Below, one piece after another: positions 18,161 to 30,555 of a stretch of 64,000 bases of DNA. The stretch is from positions 2,826,001 to 2,890,000 of the forward strand of contig NZ_CP026100.1 in the NCBI RefSeq assembly GCF_003722335.1, written 5' to 3'. The DNA is from Caulobacter flavus (GTDB lineage: Bacteria; Pseudomonadota; Alphaproteobacteria; Caulobacterales; Caulobacteraceae). A program made the translations under genes and the position numbers. Positions within the stretch are counted from its first letter, which is position 1; each line of letters starts with the position of its first letter. The notes below the pieces were generated by a model. That model searched no databases and had not been told where the DNA came from. It saw only the letters and a list, made by a program, of their open reading frames with translations.

Positions 18161-18382
18161 ATGCAGGCCTTCTCGATCTCCGCCGCGGGCATGGGCGCCG
18201 CGACCGGCCGTCTGGCCGCCAGCGCCCAGCGCGTGGGGAGCGATGCGGGCCTTTCGGCCAAGACTGATCTCGCCGCCGAGCGCGTCGAGCAGGTCTCGGC
18301 GCGAACCGACTTCTCCGCCAACGCCGCGGTGCTTCGCACCGCCGACGCCATGACCGGCGTCCTGCTCGACCTTCTGGCCTAG
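18161..18382 (+). CDS. Miniature flagellar rod/hook-like protein
   Basis: 73-aa protein resembling the two terminal helices of flagellar rod and hook proteins joined without the middle domain. The N-terminal half (ISAAGMGAATGRLAASAQRV) matches the rod-protein pattern with a conserved Gly and Asn/Ala positions. The C-terminal half (VEQVSARTDFSANAAVLRTAD, MTGVLLDLLA) matches the FlgE/FlgG C-terminus. A GGGGAA site precedes the ATG. It is isolated from other flagellar genes here. It could be an accessory axial component or regulator; family membership is by pattern only. Confidence 0.78.
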   Translation: MQAFSISAAGMGAATGRLAASAQRVGSDAGLSAKTDLAAERVEQVSARTDFSANAAVLRTADAMTGVLLDLLA

Positions 18383-18441
18383 CAGTCCTCCGGTCATTGT
18401 CCGCGCCCGCCTCGCGTCCCCCCCTGCGAAGGGCGCGGATA

Positions 18442-18484
18442 CGCCGCCTCCTGGATTTTCCCCTAGTCTTTCCAGGAGGCGGCG
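18442..18484. terminator. Palindrome between convergent genes, probable bidirectional terminator
   Basis: A perfect 14-base inverted repeat (CGCCGCCTCCTGGA / TCCAGGAGGCGGCG) with a 15-base T-rich loop lies between the rod-like gene and the anti-sigma gene. There is no T-run after the stem, so termination is inferred from position. Confidence 0.45.
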
Positions 18485-18502
18485 ACCCTGTCCGCCACTA
18501 GA

Positions 18503-19270
18503 TCAGCGCCAATTGGACTTCAGGGCCTGGGCTTCGCCGGCCGCGTCTAGAGGCGCGCCCGAGATCATGCCGTCGACCACGGCCATCACCGCCGCCGGCG
18601 TCTCCGAAGCCGCCTGACGGTACGCGCCGGCGGCGGGCGCCGTCGCGGGGGACGAGGCCAGCACGCGCCAGGCGCCGTCGGCCCGGCAGGCCACGCCGGC
18701 CTGGTCCTGACCCTGGAAGGTGCGGCACCAGCGGCCGGCCTGGTTCTTGAAGGTCACGCCGATCCGCACGGGACCCTGGCCTTGCGCGGCCGCGCCATCC
18801 TCCAACGCCCGGGCCAGCGGTCCGACGGCCATCGGCGGCTCGGCGGCCCGGCCGTCGGCGGTCGGCGGCGAGGGCAGGGCCAGGCGTCCGATCGCCAGGC
18901 CCGCGACGAGGCAGGCGGCCATCGCCGCCCAGGCCGGCGGCTTGCGGAAGGCCGGGCGGCCGGCGACTGGCGAGGCGGGCTTCTGGACCTTGGCCTTGTC
19001 CTTCGGCTTTTCCTTCGGCTTGGGTTGCGGGAAGGCGATCACCTCGGCCGGCTTGCCGCCGGCGGTCACCGACGCCTTCAGGTCCGGAGGAGCCGGTTCG
19101 CGCAGCACGCCGGCATGGGCGCCCGACAGCAGCCGGCGCAGGTCGCGCTGAGCCTGAATCCGCGCCGCCAGCGCGGGATCCTTGGTCATCGCGGCCGTGA
19201 TCCTGGCCATGGCCTCGGGCGGGAGCTCGCCGTCCACATAGGCGAAGACCTCTTCGTCGCTCACGGTCAT
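18503..19270 (-). CDS. Membrane-anchored anti-sigma factor
   Basis: 255-aa partner of the adjacent ECF sigma factor. The N-terminus (MTVSDEEVFAYVDGELPPE) fits the zinc-less anti-sigma domain that binds sigma in the cytoplasm. A Lys/Pro-rich linker covers about 80-110 and one membrane helix about 113-132 (AWAAMAACLVAGLAIG). The remaining 120 residues would be periplasmic and contain a Cys pair (WCRTF, VACRAD), possibly a sensor. The ATG at 19270 overlaps the sigma stop in an ATGA, so translation is coupled. Longer frames through this region are shadows. Confidence 0.85.
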   Translation of the reverse strand: MTVSDEEVFAYVDGELPPEAMARITAAMTKDPALAARIQAQRDLRRLLSGAHAGVLREPAPPDLKASVTAGGKPAEVIAFPQPKPKEKPKDKAKVQKPASPVAGRPAFRKPPAWAAMAACLVAGLAIGRLALPSPPTADGRAAEPPMAVGPLARALEDGAAAQGQGPVRIGVTFKNQAGRWCRTFQGQDQAGVACRADGAWRVLASSPATAPAAGAYRQAASETPAAVMAVVDGMISGAPLDAAGEAQALKSNWR

Positions 19271-19767
19271 GGCCTTGCTCCTTGGTCGATCAGCGCGGCC
19301 TGCAGGGCCGTGCGGCCCCGCGCGAGGCGGCTGGTTAGGGTTCCCATCGGGATGTCGAGACTGTCGGCGGCCTCCTGGTAGGACAGGCCTTCGATCAGCA
19401 CCAGGGCCACGGCGATCCGTTGGTCCTCGGGCAGGGCGTCCAGCGCCGCCTCGACGGCGGTCAGGGCCAGGCGCCCGTCCAGCGACGGCGCGGCCGGGTC
19501 GGCGGCGTGCATGCCGGCCTCCGGCGGGGCCAGGACCCGGCCGTGCCTGGCGCGGCTTCTGCTTTCGTCGATCCAGGCGTTGCGCATGATCCGAAACATC
19601 CAGCTGTCTTGTCGCGTACCCTCGCGCCACTGGTCGCGGCGCGCCAGGGCGCGCTCGACGGTCAGCTGCGTCAGGTCGTCGGCGTCGGCGGGATCCCGGG
19701 CCAGCACCCGCGCCATGCGGCGCAGCCGCGGCAGCAGGTCCAGCATGTCCTTCTGAAACGAATCCAA
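19267..19767 (-). CDS. ECF-type RNA polymerase sigma factor
   Basis: 166-aa alternative sigma factor with only regions 2 and 4. Region 2: DPADADDLTQLTVERALAR and the -10 recognition helix FRIMRNAWIDESR. Region 4: LPEDQRIAVALVLIEGLSYQEAA and the helix-turn-helix ending MGTLTSRLARGR. The start is a TTG at 19767; an ATG at 19746 is possible but has poor spacing. It is coupled to the anti-sigma gene and divergent from a subtilase, its likeliest target. Confidence 0.9.
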   Translation of the reverse strand: MDSFQKDMLDLLPRLRRMARVLARDPADADDLTQLTVERALARRDQWREGTRQDSWMFRIMRNAWIDESRSRARHGRVLAPPEAGMHAADPAAPSLDGRLALTAVEAALDALPEDQRIAVALVLIEGLSYQEAADSLDIPMGTLTSRLARGRTALQAALIDQGARP

Positions 19768-19892
19768 GGTCCGCCTACGTCGCCTGAGGAAGAAACGCGC
19801 CGCTTCCGGCGTTTAATCCATGAACCGGATAATTATTCCACTCCGCGCGGGTTCCGGCCATCGTTCTCGCGCGGCAAGCTTCGGAGATCGCG
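19768..19892. promoter_or_regulatory. Divergent promoter region between ECF sigma operon and subtilase gene
   Basis: A 125-base gap holds the only AT-rich stretch nearby (GGATAATTATTCC, 19837-19849). On the minus strand GGAACC, an ECF -35-like hexamer, lies upstream of it. An autoregulated ECF promoter is plausible but the spacing cannot be settled by eye. Confidence 0.35.
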
Positions 19893-21161
19893 TTGCGGAA
19901 GAAAGTCCACGCCCTGGTCGTCGCGGCCTGCGTCCTGGCCCTCGCGCCGGCGGCGGACGCCCAGCTGCTGCCGGGCGGCCTGCCGTCGCTGCCCGAGCGG
20001 CTGCCGGTGGTTTCGGACGTGGTCGACGGCGCCGAGGACCTGACGGCGCGGACGACACAGGGCGTGCGTGACCTGGCGGGACTGGACCGGCTGAAGGCCC
20101 TGCTGCGCGCCAACCCGCGCGTCCTCGAACCCGACGACCAGGGACGGCCCGTGGTGCGCGGCGAGGTGCTGGCCGTGTCGCCGGCTCCCGAGGCGCTGCG
20201 GCGCGCCCTGGACGCCGGCTTCGTCGAAGTCAGGCGCGAGCGCTCGGGCGAACTCGGGATCGAGCTGGTGACCCTCAAGCCGCCGCGAGGCATGGACGCA
20301 CGCCAGGCCGTTCGCCGCTTGCGGGCCCTGGATCCGTCCGGCGACTACGATTTCAATCACATCTACGCCGGTGCGGGCGTGGCGGGCCTGGCGGGTCTGG
20401 CCGCGGCCGCCTCGCCTGCCGTCGGAAGCGGCGGCGCGCGGGTCGGGCTGGTCGACGGCGGGGTCGATGCGGGCCATCCGGACTTTCGCGGCGTGGCCAT
20501 CGAGCAGCGCGGCTTCGCCAAGGGCGCGCCCAGGGCCGGGGCGCACGGCACGGCCGCCGCCTCGCTGATCGCCGCCCGCGACTACGGCGCGGCGGGACCG
20601 GGCGCGCGGCTGCTGGCGGCGGACGTCTATGGCGCGGGACCGACCGGCGGCTCGGCCTCGTCGATCGTCGGGGCTCTGTCGTGGATGAGCGCGGCCAAGG
20701 TCCCGGTGGTCAATGTCAGCCTGGTGGGACCCGACAACGGCGCGCTGCGGGCCGCGGTGAAAGCGCTGGTCGGCCAGGGCGTGCTGGTGGTGGCGGCGGT
20801 GGGCAACGACGGCCCGGCCGCGCCACCGCTCTATCCGGCCTCCTATCCGGGCGTGATCGCCGTCACGGGCGTCGACGGCAGGGGCAGGGCGCTGCCCGAG
20901 GCCGGCGCCAACGGCCAGGTGGCGTTCGCCGCCCTGGCCGCCGGAGTGCGGGCGGCCGGACCGGGCGGCCGCAAGACCAGCCTGCGCGGCACCTCGTTCG
21001 CCGCCCCCGTGGTGGCCGGCCGGCTGGCCCGGCTGACGGCCAGCCCCGATCCGGCCAGGGCCCGGGCGGCGGTGGCGGCGCTGGGGCGCTCGGCCAGGGA
21101 CCTGGGCGCGCCGGGACCCGACAGGACGTTCGGCGCGGGGCTGGTCGACGCCGGCCGATAA
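19893..21161 (+). CDS. Secreted S8 (subtilisin-like) serine peptidase
   Basis: 422-aa exported subtilase. It starts at a TTG at 19893 behind GGAG and has a signal peptide ending ADAQ. A propeptide-like region of about 150 residues precedes the catalytic domain. The triad is Asp188 (GLVDGGVDAGHPDF, with DGG in place of the usual DTG/DSG), His218 (GAHGTAAASLIAA) and Ser368 (GTSFAAPVVAG). The oxyanion Asn305 lies in AAVGNDGPA. The domain ends with GAGLVDAG. It is divergent from the ECF sigma/anti-sigma pair, a recurring arrangement that suggests stress-induced secretion. Substrates are unknown. Confidence 0.9.
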   Translation: MRKKVHALVVAACVLALAPAADAQLLPGGLPSLPERLPVVSDVVDGAEDLTARTTQGVRDLAGLDRLKALLRANPRVLEPDDQGRPVVRGEVLAVSPAPEALRRALDAGFVEVRRERSGELGIELVTLKPPRGMDARQAVRRLRALDPSGDYDFNHIYAGAGVAGLAGLAAAASPAVGSGGARVGLVDGGVDAGHPDFRGVAIEQRGFAKGAPRAGAHGTAAASLIAARDYGAAGPGARLLAADVYGAGPTGGSASSIVGALSWMSAAKVPVVNVSLVGPDNGALRAAVKALVGQGVLVVAAVGNDGPAAPPLYPASYPGVIAVTGVDGRGRALPEAGANGQVAFAALAAGVRAAGPGGRKTSLRGTSFAAPVVAGRLARLTASPDPARARAAVAALGRSARDLGAPGPDRTFGAGLVDAGR

Positions 21162-21257
21162 AAATTGGGCAGCGATGGAAGAAAGCGGGAAGAGGCGTCG
21201 TTGGACGGGTCAGGAGGCGGAAAGACGCCCCGCGAAATGACCTCAAGGAGACGTCCC

Positions 21258-22115
21258 ATGCGTAAGATCTCGTTCCTCGTCACCGCCGCTTCGGCCGCCG
21301 TCCTGCTGACCGCGCCGATGGCCCAGGCCCAGATCCTGGGCGGCTCGGGCGGCGGCGGCCTGACCGGAGGCCTCACCGGAGGCATGGGCGGCCTGGGCGG
21401 CCAGCTCGGCGGCGCAGGTGGTCTGGGCGGCGGCCTGACCTCGCCCGACGCCAGCGGCCTGGGCTCCGGCGTCCGTGGCGCGACCAGCCGCATCCGCGAC
21501 CGGGCCGGCGAGACGACCTCGAGCGCCCGCGGCAAGGCCCGCGACGCCGCCGGTCGCACCCGCGGCGCCGTCGAGGGCGCGACCTCGACCGCCCGCGACG
21601 CTGCTTCGAGCGCCAAGGCCGATGGTTCGGCCGAAGGTTCCGGCTCGGGTTCCACCTCGGCGGCCGCCGGCCAGCTGACCGGCGCCCTGGCCGGTTCGGG
21701 CTCCGGCGCGGGTTCGGTCGCGACGCCCGATGCGAGCGGCCTGACCTCGGGGGTCTCGGGCGCCGCGTCGAACGCGGCCTCCCGCGCCCAGGGCGCCGCG
21801 GGCTCGGCGCGTGACCGGGCCACGGGCGCGGCCAGCCGCACCACGGGCGTCGCCCGCAACGCCGCCGGCTCGGCCCGCGACGCGGCCGCCTCGACTAACG
21901 CGATCGGCGACGGCGCCCTGACCGGCGCGGGCTCGATCAGCCGCGACGGCGCCTCGGGCTCGGCCAGCGGTTCGGGTTCGTCCAGCGCCTCGACCAGCAA
22001 GGGCGGGGCCGGCCAGTCCGGGTCTCTGGGCCTGTCGGGCTCGGCGTCGCGCAGCGGCGTCTCGGGTTCGGCCAACGGCGCCGGCTCGGCCGACGTCAAG
22101 ACCGGCAACAACTAG
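21258..22115 (+). CDS. Secreted Gly/Ser/Ala-rich low-complexity protein
   Basis: 285-aa exported protein of unknown function. The ATG at 21258 has AAGGAG seven bases upstream and begins a signal peptide (MRKISFLVTAAS...MAQAQ). A glycine-rich block (LTGGLTGGMGGLGG) follows. The rest is Ala/Ser/Gly/Arg/Asp repeats such as GSARDRATGAASRT and ARDAASSAKADGS, with no cysteine or aromatic core. The composition suggests a disordered surface or matrix protein. It lies 96 bases after the subtilase on the same strand and may be co-regulated or even cleaved by it, which is inference only. Confidence 0.75.
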   Translation: MRKISFLVTAASAAVLLTAPMAQAQILGGSGGGGLTGGLTGGMGGLGGQLGGAGGLGGGLTSPDASGLGSGVRGATSRIRDRAGETTSSARGKARDAAGRTRGAVEGATSTARDAASSAKADGSAEGSGSGSTSAAAGQLTGALAGSGSGAGSVATPDASGLTSGVSGAASNAASRAQGAAGSARDRATGAASRTTGVARNAAGSARDAAASTNAIGDGALTGAGSISRDGASGSASGSGSSSASTSKGGAGQSGSLGLSGSASRSGVSGSANGAGSADVKTGNN

Positions 22116-22147
22116 GCCGGCTCGCGCTTCAGCTGACCCAAAGAAAA

Positions 22148-22175
22148 AGGCGGCGTCCTCGCGGGCGCCGCCTTC
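22148..22175. terminator. Bidirectional intrinsic terminator between the Gly-rich gene and rpoD
   Basis: AAGGCGGCG (22148-22156) pairs with CGCCGCCTT (22167-22175). A-rich sequence on the left gives a TTTTTCTTT run for minus-strand rpoD transcripts, and TTCGTCTT follows on the plus strand. Confidence 0.8.
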
Positions 22176-22198
22176 GTCTTGTCCGGGCTTTAAACCGA

Positions 22199-24154
22199 TC
22201 AGCTGTCGAGGAAGCTGCGCAGCTTCCGCGAGCGGCTCGGGTGCTTGAGCTTCCGCAGGGCCTTGGCCTCGATCTGACGGATGCGTTCGCGGGTGACCGA
22301 GAACTGCTGGCCGACTTCTTCCAGCGTGTGGTCGGTGTTCATGCCGATGCCGAAGCGCATGCGCAGCACGCGCTCTTCCCGCGGGGTCAGCGAGGCCAGC
22401 ACGCGGGTGGTGGTTTCCCGCAGGTTGGACTGGATGGCCGCGTCGATCGGCAGGACGGCGTTCTTGTCCTCGATGAAGTCGCCCAGGTGGCTGTCTTCCT
22501 CGTCGCCGATCGGCGTTTCGAGCGAGATCGGCTCCTTGGCGATCTTCAGGACCTTGCGCACCTTCTCCAGCGGCATGGCCAGCTTTTCGGCCAGCTCTTC
22601 CGGGGTCGGCTCGCGGCCGATCTCGTGCAGCATCTGGCGGCTGGTGCGGACGATCTTGTTGATCGTCTCGATCATGTGGACCGGGATGCGGATGGTCCGC
22701 GCCTGGTCGGCGATCGAGCGGGTGATGGCCTGACGGATCCACCAGGTGGCGTAGGTCGAGAACTTGTAGCCGCGACGGTACTCGAACTTGTCGACGGCCT
22801 TCATCAGGCCGATGTTGCCTTCTTGGATCAGGTCCAGGAACTGCAGGCCACGGTTGGTGTACTTCTTGGCGATCGAGATCACGAGGCGCAGGTTGGCCTC
22901 GACCATTTCCTTCTTGGCCTGACGAGCCTCGCGCTCGCCCTTCTGAACGGTCTGGACGATGCGGCGGTAGTCGTCGATCGGCACGCCGGTCTCGGTGGCC
23001 AGCGCGGCGATTTCCTGGCGGATGTCGCCGACGGAGTTGCTGTCGTTCTCGACGAACTTGGTCCAGCGCACGCCCATGCCCTTCACCTGGTCGACCCAGG
23101 TGGGGTTCAGTTCGGAGCCGAAATAGGCCTTCAGGAACTCGGCGCGGCTGATGCCGTAGCTGTCGGCCAGGCGCAGCAGGCGGCCTTCCAGGCCGATCAG
23201 GCGCTTGTTGATCGCATAGAGCTGCTCGACCAGCGCCTCGATGCGGTTGTTGTTCAGCTTCAGCGTCTTCAGGTGCTGGATGATCGTCGCAGACAGGCCC
23301 TCGTAGGCCTTGCGGTCGGCGTCCGACAGGTCCTGGCCCTTCAGGCGGCTGCCGACCAGCTTGTCCTGCAGCTTGCGGAAGGTCTCGAACTCGCTGGCGA
23401 TCGCGTCGAGGATGGCCATGACGCCTTCGCGCAGCTCGCCTTCCATGGCGCTGACGGTCGGGCCGGCGCCGTCGTCGAAATCGTCCTCGTCCTCGCCTTC
23501 GCCCTCGGGCTTGGCCTCGCCGGCTTCGTCGTCGACGGGCTCGGCCGGACCTTCGTCGTCATCGGCCGCAGGCTGGGCCGCGCCGCCGTTGATGGCCGCG
23601 TAGGTGCCTTCCAGGTCGATGACTTCGCGCAGCAGGATGCGGCCGGTGCTCAGTTCCTCGCGCCACACCATGATGGCTTCGAAGGTGAGCGCGCTTTCGC
23701 ACAGGCCGCGGATCATGGTGTCGCGGCCGGCCTCGATGCGCTTGGCGATGGCGATTTCGCCCTCGCGGCTCAGCAGCTCGACCGAGCCCATCTCGCGCAG
23801 GTACATGCGCACGGGGTCGTCGGTGCGGTCGTAGGCGGCCGGCTTGTCGCTGGTGATGACGGCGGTGTTCTCGTCGCGGGTGGCGACCTCGCCGCCCTCG
23901 GCGTTCTCGGCGTCTTCCTCGGCCTCGACGACGTTGACGCCCATCTCGCTGAGCATGGCCAGGGTGTCTTCGATGGCGTCCGGGCTGACTTCTTCCGACG
24001 GCAGCACCTTGTTCAGCTCGTCCATCGTGACGTAGCCGCGGGCTTTCGCCTGCTTGATGAACTTCTTTACGCCGGCGTCGGTCAGGTCGAGGAGCGGACC
24101 ATCACCACCGGTGGCTTCGGGCGCTTCGGTCTCGGCCGTGGAATTGTTGCTCAT
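22199..24154 (-). CDS. rpoD: RNA polymerase primary sigma factor RpoD (sigma-70/sigma-73)
   Basis: Housekeeping sigma factor, 651 aa. Region 1.1 is at about 15-85 ([21 protein letters not shown]). Region 1.2 ([21 protein letters not shown]) follows, then a large acidic non-conserved region typical of proteobacteria. Region 2 contains [32 protein letters not shown] residues and [17 protein letters not shown] (2.3-2.4). Region 3 has [10 protein letters not shown]. Region 4 has [25 protein letters not shown] (4.2). The ATG at 24154 has GGAGAG upstream and is preferred to the preceding TTG. dnaG, often adjacent, is not here. Confidence 0.97.
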   Translation of the reverse strand: MSNNSTAETEAPEATGGDGPLLDLTDAGVKKFIKQAKARGYVTMDELNKVLPSEEVSPDAIEDTLAMLSEMGVNVVEAEEDAENAEGGEVATRDENTAVITSDKPAAYDRTDDPVRMYLREMGSVELLSREGEIAIAKRIEAGRDTMIRGLCESALTFEAIMVWREELSTGRILLREVIDLEGTYAAINGGAAQPAADDDEGPAEPVDDEAGEAKPEGEGEDEDDFDDGAGPTVSAMEGELREGVMAILDAIASEFETFRKLQDKLVGSRLKGQDLSDADRKAYEGLSATIIQHLKTLKLNNNRIEALVEQLYAINKRLIGLEGRLLRLADSYGISRAEFLKAYFGSELNPTWVDQVKGMGVRWTKFVENDSNSVGDIRQEIAALATETGVPIDDYRRIVQTVQKGEREARQAKKEMVEANLRLVISIAKKYTNRGLQFLDLIQEGNIGLMKAVDKFEYRRGYKFSTYATWWIRQAITRSIADQARTIRIPVHMIETINKIVRTSRQMLHEIGREPTPEELAEKLAMPLEKVRKVLKIAKEPISLETPIGDEEDSHLGDFIEDKNAVLPIDAAIQSNLRETTTRVLASLTPREERVLRMRFGIGMNTDHTLEEVGQQFSVTRERIRQIEAKALRKLKHPSRSRKLRSFLDS

Positions 24155-24637
24155 CAAGCTCTCCGAATTCGGCGTCGGCCCCTTTGCGGCGGGGGACGGG
24201 CCGAGAATGCCTCAACATGTCGCCGGCCTTCCGCGGATCCTCGCGAGTTCGGGCCTTCGACTGCTTCTTCAAGGGTCGGGGCCACGCTGCGCGGCGCTCC
24301 AGGTTTCCAGCAGTTCGACAAAAAAATTTTCGACGTTCTGTGAACTAACGCACGAAGGGCCACGGGGTAACGCTCCGCGCAAAGAGAGGCGGAGGGCGGC
24401 GGCTTCGAGCGCGGCGTTCATGAACGCCGATCTTTCGATCGACGACCGCTGGGACCTGGCGCGGCGAGGATGACATCCTGTTTCAAGCAGGGCGCGCGCT
24501 GTGCGTTGGCGGCCCGATCGATGTCAAATCAGCTGCGTGGCAAATCCTTGAGTCGGCAAATGGCCGTGGGTGACGCCGGTGTCAAGATGGGGCGGGCCGG
24601 GAAGGGCGGATTCTTCGGGTTTGGAGGGGCTCGAGAC
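24155..24637. other. Intergenic region upstream of rpoD
   Basis: About 480 bases without a credible gene. The part nearest rpoD includes an AT tract (ACAAAAAAATTTTTCGAC-like, near 24318) that could belong to its promoter. GTTCATGAACGCCGATC and CGATCTTTCGATCG are short palindromes. I could not place -10/-35 boxes with confidence. Confidence 0.4.
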
Positions 24638-24683
24638 GCTCCCCCTCCGGCCCTCCGGGCTGCCTACCCCAGAGGGGGAGGAT
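24638..24683 (-). repeat. REP-like repeat family A, copy 6 (inverted)
   Basis: CTCCCCCTCCGGCCCTCCGGG...CCCCAGAGGGGGAGGAT is the reverse complement of the 14191 repeat, with GGTAGGCAGCCC in place of GGTGGCCCAG. It sits directly beside the carB terminator, about 9-10 kb from the other copies. Confidence 0.65.
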
Positions 24684-24700
24684 TTTACTTCCCGAACGAA

Positions 24701-24732
24701 AGAAGCCGCCCGGATCGCTCCGGGCGGCTTCT
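24701..24732 (-). terminator. Intrinsic terminator of carB
   Basis: A 14-bp perfect stem AGAAGCCGCCCGGA/TCCGGGCGGCTTCT with a 4-base loop is followed, on the minus strand, by TTCGTTCGGG. It lies 24 bases past the carB stop. Confidence 0.85.
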
Positions 24733-24756
24733 GACGTCGCTAAGGCGAGGCTTCGC

Positions 24757-28050
<3,294 letters not shown>

Positions 28051-28183
28051 GGCTAACTCGCGCAAAGACACGGTCGCGCACATCCGCGCGCCCGCTGTCG
28101 ACCATCTTGCAGGTTAAGCCGCCCCTTTAGAGACGGAGTCAGGCGGGCGCAACCCCAGAGTCGGGGAGTCTGGAAAAGCGCTG

Positions 28184-28669
28184 TTAGCGGTGTGGCTTAG
28201 CCGCCCCGCAGGCGGCGAGGTCGAAGAACTGACGGGGCACGGAATCGCGGGGTTGATCGCCCGGGGGATGGCGTAGTCGATCGTCCAGTTCCGACAGGAA
28301 GATGTGCGCCGGCGCGGGCTGGCCGCGGCCGGGCGCGCCCTCGATCAACCGCCAGGTCGCGTCCGCGGCGAGATACTCCAGATCGCCCAGCGGCCGGGGG
28401 CCGCCGTCGGGGTGCGGAGGCTTCCAGCCCGGCGCCTGCACGTCGGTGGTCGAGGCGACGCGCGTGATCCCGCTGGTCCCGCCGTCATAGGGCAGGAACC
28501 AGTAGCGGCCCTGGCCGGTGTCGACCTTCAGAGCCACTCGCTGGGGCCAGTCGGGGCCGCCCTCCACCGGGAAGAAGGCGGCGGTGACGGCCGGGGCGTC
28601 GCGCAGCACGTATCGGGCCTGCTCGACGGGGCAGGCGATCGCGGCGGCGGCGAGGATTATGGCGAACAT
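28184..28669 (-). CDS. Small secreted protein, unknown function
   Basis: 161-aa protein with a short signal peptide (MFAIILAAAAIACPVEQA). The mature part contains YVLRDAPAVTAAFFPV, then VALKVDTGQGRYWFLPYDGG and TSGITRVASTTD, a pattern of alternating strands. One Cys near the N-terminus and one near the C-terminus could pair. I do not recognise the family. It lies 63 bases after the patatin gene on the same strand and may share its transcript. Confidence 0.65.
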   Translation of the reverse strand: MFAIILAAAAIACPVEQARYVLRDAPAVTAAFFPVEGGPDWPQRVALKVDTGQGRYWFLPYDGGTSGITRVASTTDVQAPGWKPPHPDGGPRPLGDLEYLAADATWRLIEGAPGRGQPAPAHIFLSELDDRLRHPPGDQPRDSVPRQFFDLAACGAAKPHR

Positions 28670-28732
28670 GGCGCGTCGTCCGGCTGGGAGAGCGCCGATT
28701 GAAGCACAACCTGAAGATGGCTCCCAGGGGGC

Positions 28733-29917
28733 TTAACGCCCGCTCTTGGCCGGCGGGGCGGCTACGACTGGAGGCTCGGGCGGCGGGGCGGCGACGCTCC
28801 AGGCCCAGCCGGCGACGGCGCGGTCGTAGCCCATGTGGTACAGGGCCTTGCGGTTGCCGGCGGCGAAGTCGAGGCCCGAGGTGTCGGCCTCGGCGGCGTC
28901 CGGGATGGCGCTGTAGAACAGCTGGCCGCCGTTGCGCTGGGCGAAGCTGGCGCTGGCGGCCAGGTGGGTGCGGATCAGGGTCTTGCTCATGGTCTGCCAC
29001 GAGCGGCCGACGATCGACAGGGCGCCGCCCTTGGTGAAGCCGAACGAGCCGCCGACCTGGCCGTTGACCACGACGAAGATCCGGCCGGGCCTGGCCTCGC
29101 CCTTGTCGACGGTCCACAGCAGCAGCGATTCCGGCGCCACGAAGAACGGGATCGAGACCCCGCCGTCGACGTGCATCTCCGACAGCCGCCGGCCGTGGCC
29201 CTGCACCTGGATCAGGGCGGGCGGGAAGACGCCGGGGATGCTGGCCGAGGCGACCAGCACGTCGCGGAACAGCTCGCGCGAGGCTTCGTCGCCCTTGGTG
29301 GCGATGGCCCCCATGTCCCAGATCACCGTCTCCTCGGTGTCGAGATTGGTTGTGGCGATCAGCAGCCGGCGGCCGCGGGCGTGCTCGGCGGCGATGGCCT
29401 GCATCATGTTGGCGTCGGCATACTTGTCGACGAGGCCGCGCAGGGCGCCGCTGTCGTAGAAGCTGGGATGGAACAGCACGCCCAGGCCGCGCGGCTGCAG
29501 GATGCGGTCGGCGGCGTCGCCGGTGTAGACCTCGGCCAGGCGCTCGTCCCAGCTCGGGCCGAGGAAGGCGAAGGGGGCGGTGAGGGCGCCGGTGGAGACG
29601 CCGGTGACGATGTCGAACTCGGGCCGCTCTCCGGTCTTGGTCCAGCCGGTGATGACGCCCGCGCCATAGGCGCCGTTCGAGCCGCCGCCCGACAGGGCCA
29701 GGACGTCGAAGGTCTTCTGGTGGCGGGCGCGGTTGCGGGCGGCGTCGGCGAAGCGGATGCCCGCGGCGCTGTCGCTGGCGTTGAAGCGGATGTCCGACAG
29801 GCCCGACGGCGGCGGCCCGGCCAGGTCGCTGGCCTTGAAGGCGTCGCGCGATACCGAGCCGCAGGCGGCCAGGGTCATCAGGGCGAGGGCGGCGAGGGCG
29901 AGGCGGATCGGGCGCAT
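28733..29917 (-). CDS. Patatin-like phospholipase lipoprotein
   Basis: 394-aa envelope lipase with a Ser-Asp dyad. The ATG at 29917 begins a lipoprotein signal whose lipobox is LAAC (Cys19); an upstream TTG would bury this signal. The patatin fold shows the oxyanion motif SGGGSNGAYGAGV (76-88), nucleophile GVSTG (Ser108) and the DGG motif in MHVDGGVSIPFF (Asp near 254). All catalytic residues are present. Lipid attachment suggests an outer-membrane or periplasmic phospholipase. The ribosome-binding site is weak. Confidence 0.88.
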   Translation of the reverse strand: MRPIRLALAALALMTLAACGSVSRDAFKASDLAGPPPSGLSDIRFNASDSAAGIRFADAARNRARHQKTFDVLALSGGGSNGAYGAGVITGWTKTGERPEFDIVTGVSTGALTAPFAFLGPSWDERLAEVYTGDAADRILQPRGLGVLFHPSFYDSGALRGLVDKYADANMMQAIAAEHARGRRLLIATTNLDTEETVIWDMGAIATKGDEASRELFRDVLVASASIPGVFPPALIQVQGHGRRLSEMHVDGGVSIPFFVAPESLLLWTVDKGEARPGRIFVVVNGQVGGSFGFTKGGALSIVGRSWQTMSKTLIRTHLAASASFAQRNGGQLFYSAIPDAAEADTSGLDFAAGNRKALYHMGYDRAVAGWAWSVAAPPPEPPVVAAPPAKSGR

Positions 29918-30016
29918 GTCGGGCCGGCAGTGTTCGAACGGCGCGAACCTAGGCGCGGCGGCCGGCGACGTCCAGCCGATGGCGGCCTTGGACAAAACGC
30001 GGCCTGAAAATGCAAA

Positions 30017-30041
30017 ACGGGCCGGCGCTGGGCCGGCCCGT
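30017..30041 (-). terminator. Intrinsic terminator of the cold-shock gene
   Basis: ACGGGCCGGC/GCCGGCCCGT with a 5-base loop is followed on the minus strand by TTTGCATTTTC. It lies 27 bases past the cold-shock gene stop. Confidence 0.85.
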
Positions 30042-30068
30042 TCGCGGGTCGCTGGTGCGGCGCGGCGG

Positions 30069-30278
30069 TTAGGCCGACTGCAGCTGGCCGGCCGAGACCT
30101 TGCCGCTGCGGCGGTCTTGTTCCAGCTCGTAGCTGACCTTCTGGCCTTCGTTCAGCGAGGTCATGCCGGCGCGCTCGACGGCCGAGATGTGCACGAAGAC
30201 GTCGTTGCCGCCGTCGTCAGGCTGGATGAAGCCGAAGCCCTTGGTGCCGTTGAACCATTTCACGGTGCCGATAGCCAT
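30069..30278 (-). CDS. Cold-shock protein (CspA family)
   Basis: 69-aa single cold-shock domain that binds single-stranded RNA/DNA and melts RNA structure. RNP1 is KGFGFIQ and RNP2 is DVFVHIS. It starts [16 protein letters not shown] and contains [14 protein letters not shown]. The long AT-rich leader upstream (30279-30550) fits a temperature-responsive 5' UTR, though no transcript start can be assigned. It is monocistronic with its own terminator. Which Csp paralogue it is cannot be told. Confidence 0.95.
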   Translation of the reverse strand: MAIGTVKWFNGTKGFGFIQPDDGGNDVFVHISAVERAGMTSLNEGQKVSYELEQDRRSGKVSAGQLQSA

Positions 30279-30555
30279 TGGGGTAGTCCTTTAGTTCGTA
30301 GTGCGAGGCGCCACGCGGCGGCGTGCCGGGAAGCGATCAATTTCGTTGGAGGTCGGAGGGCTGGCCCGGCGCTTCTCTGAAAGAAGCATGGAATAGCAGA
30401 TCGAGCGGCAGCGAATTCGATAATCGATTTCTAGAAGGTCGAAGCATGAATAGCAAGCCGAACGTCGATATTTTATTTTTTCGCCGTCAAGCGTCACCTT
30501 CAAAGCACTTCGAGCGTTGTGATGTCACCGTCGCAGAATTGAGTGGAGCGTGGCC

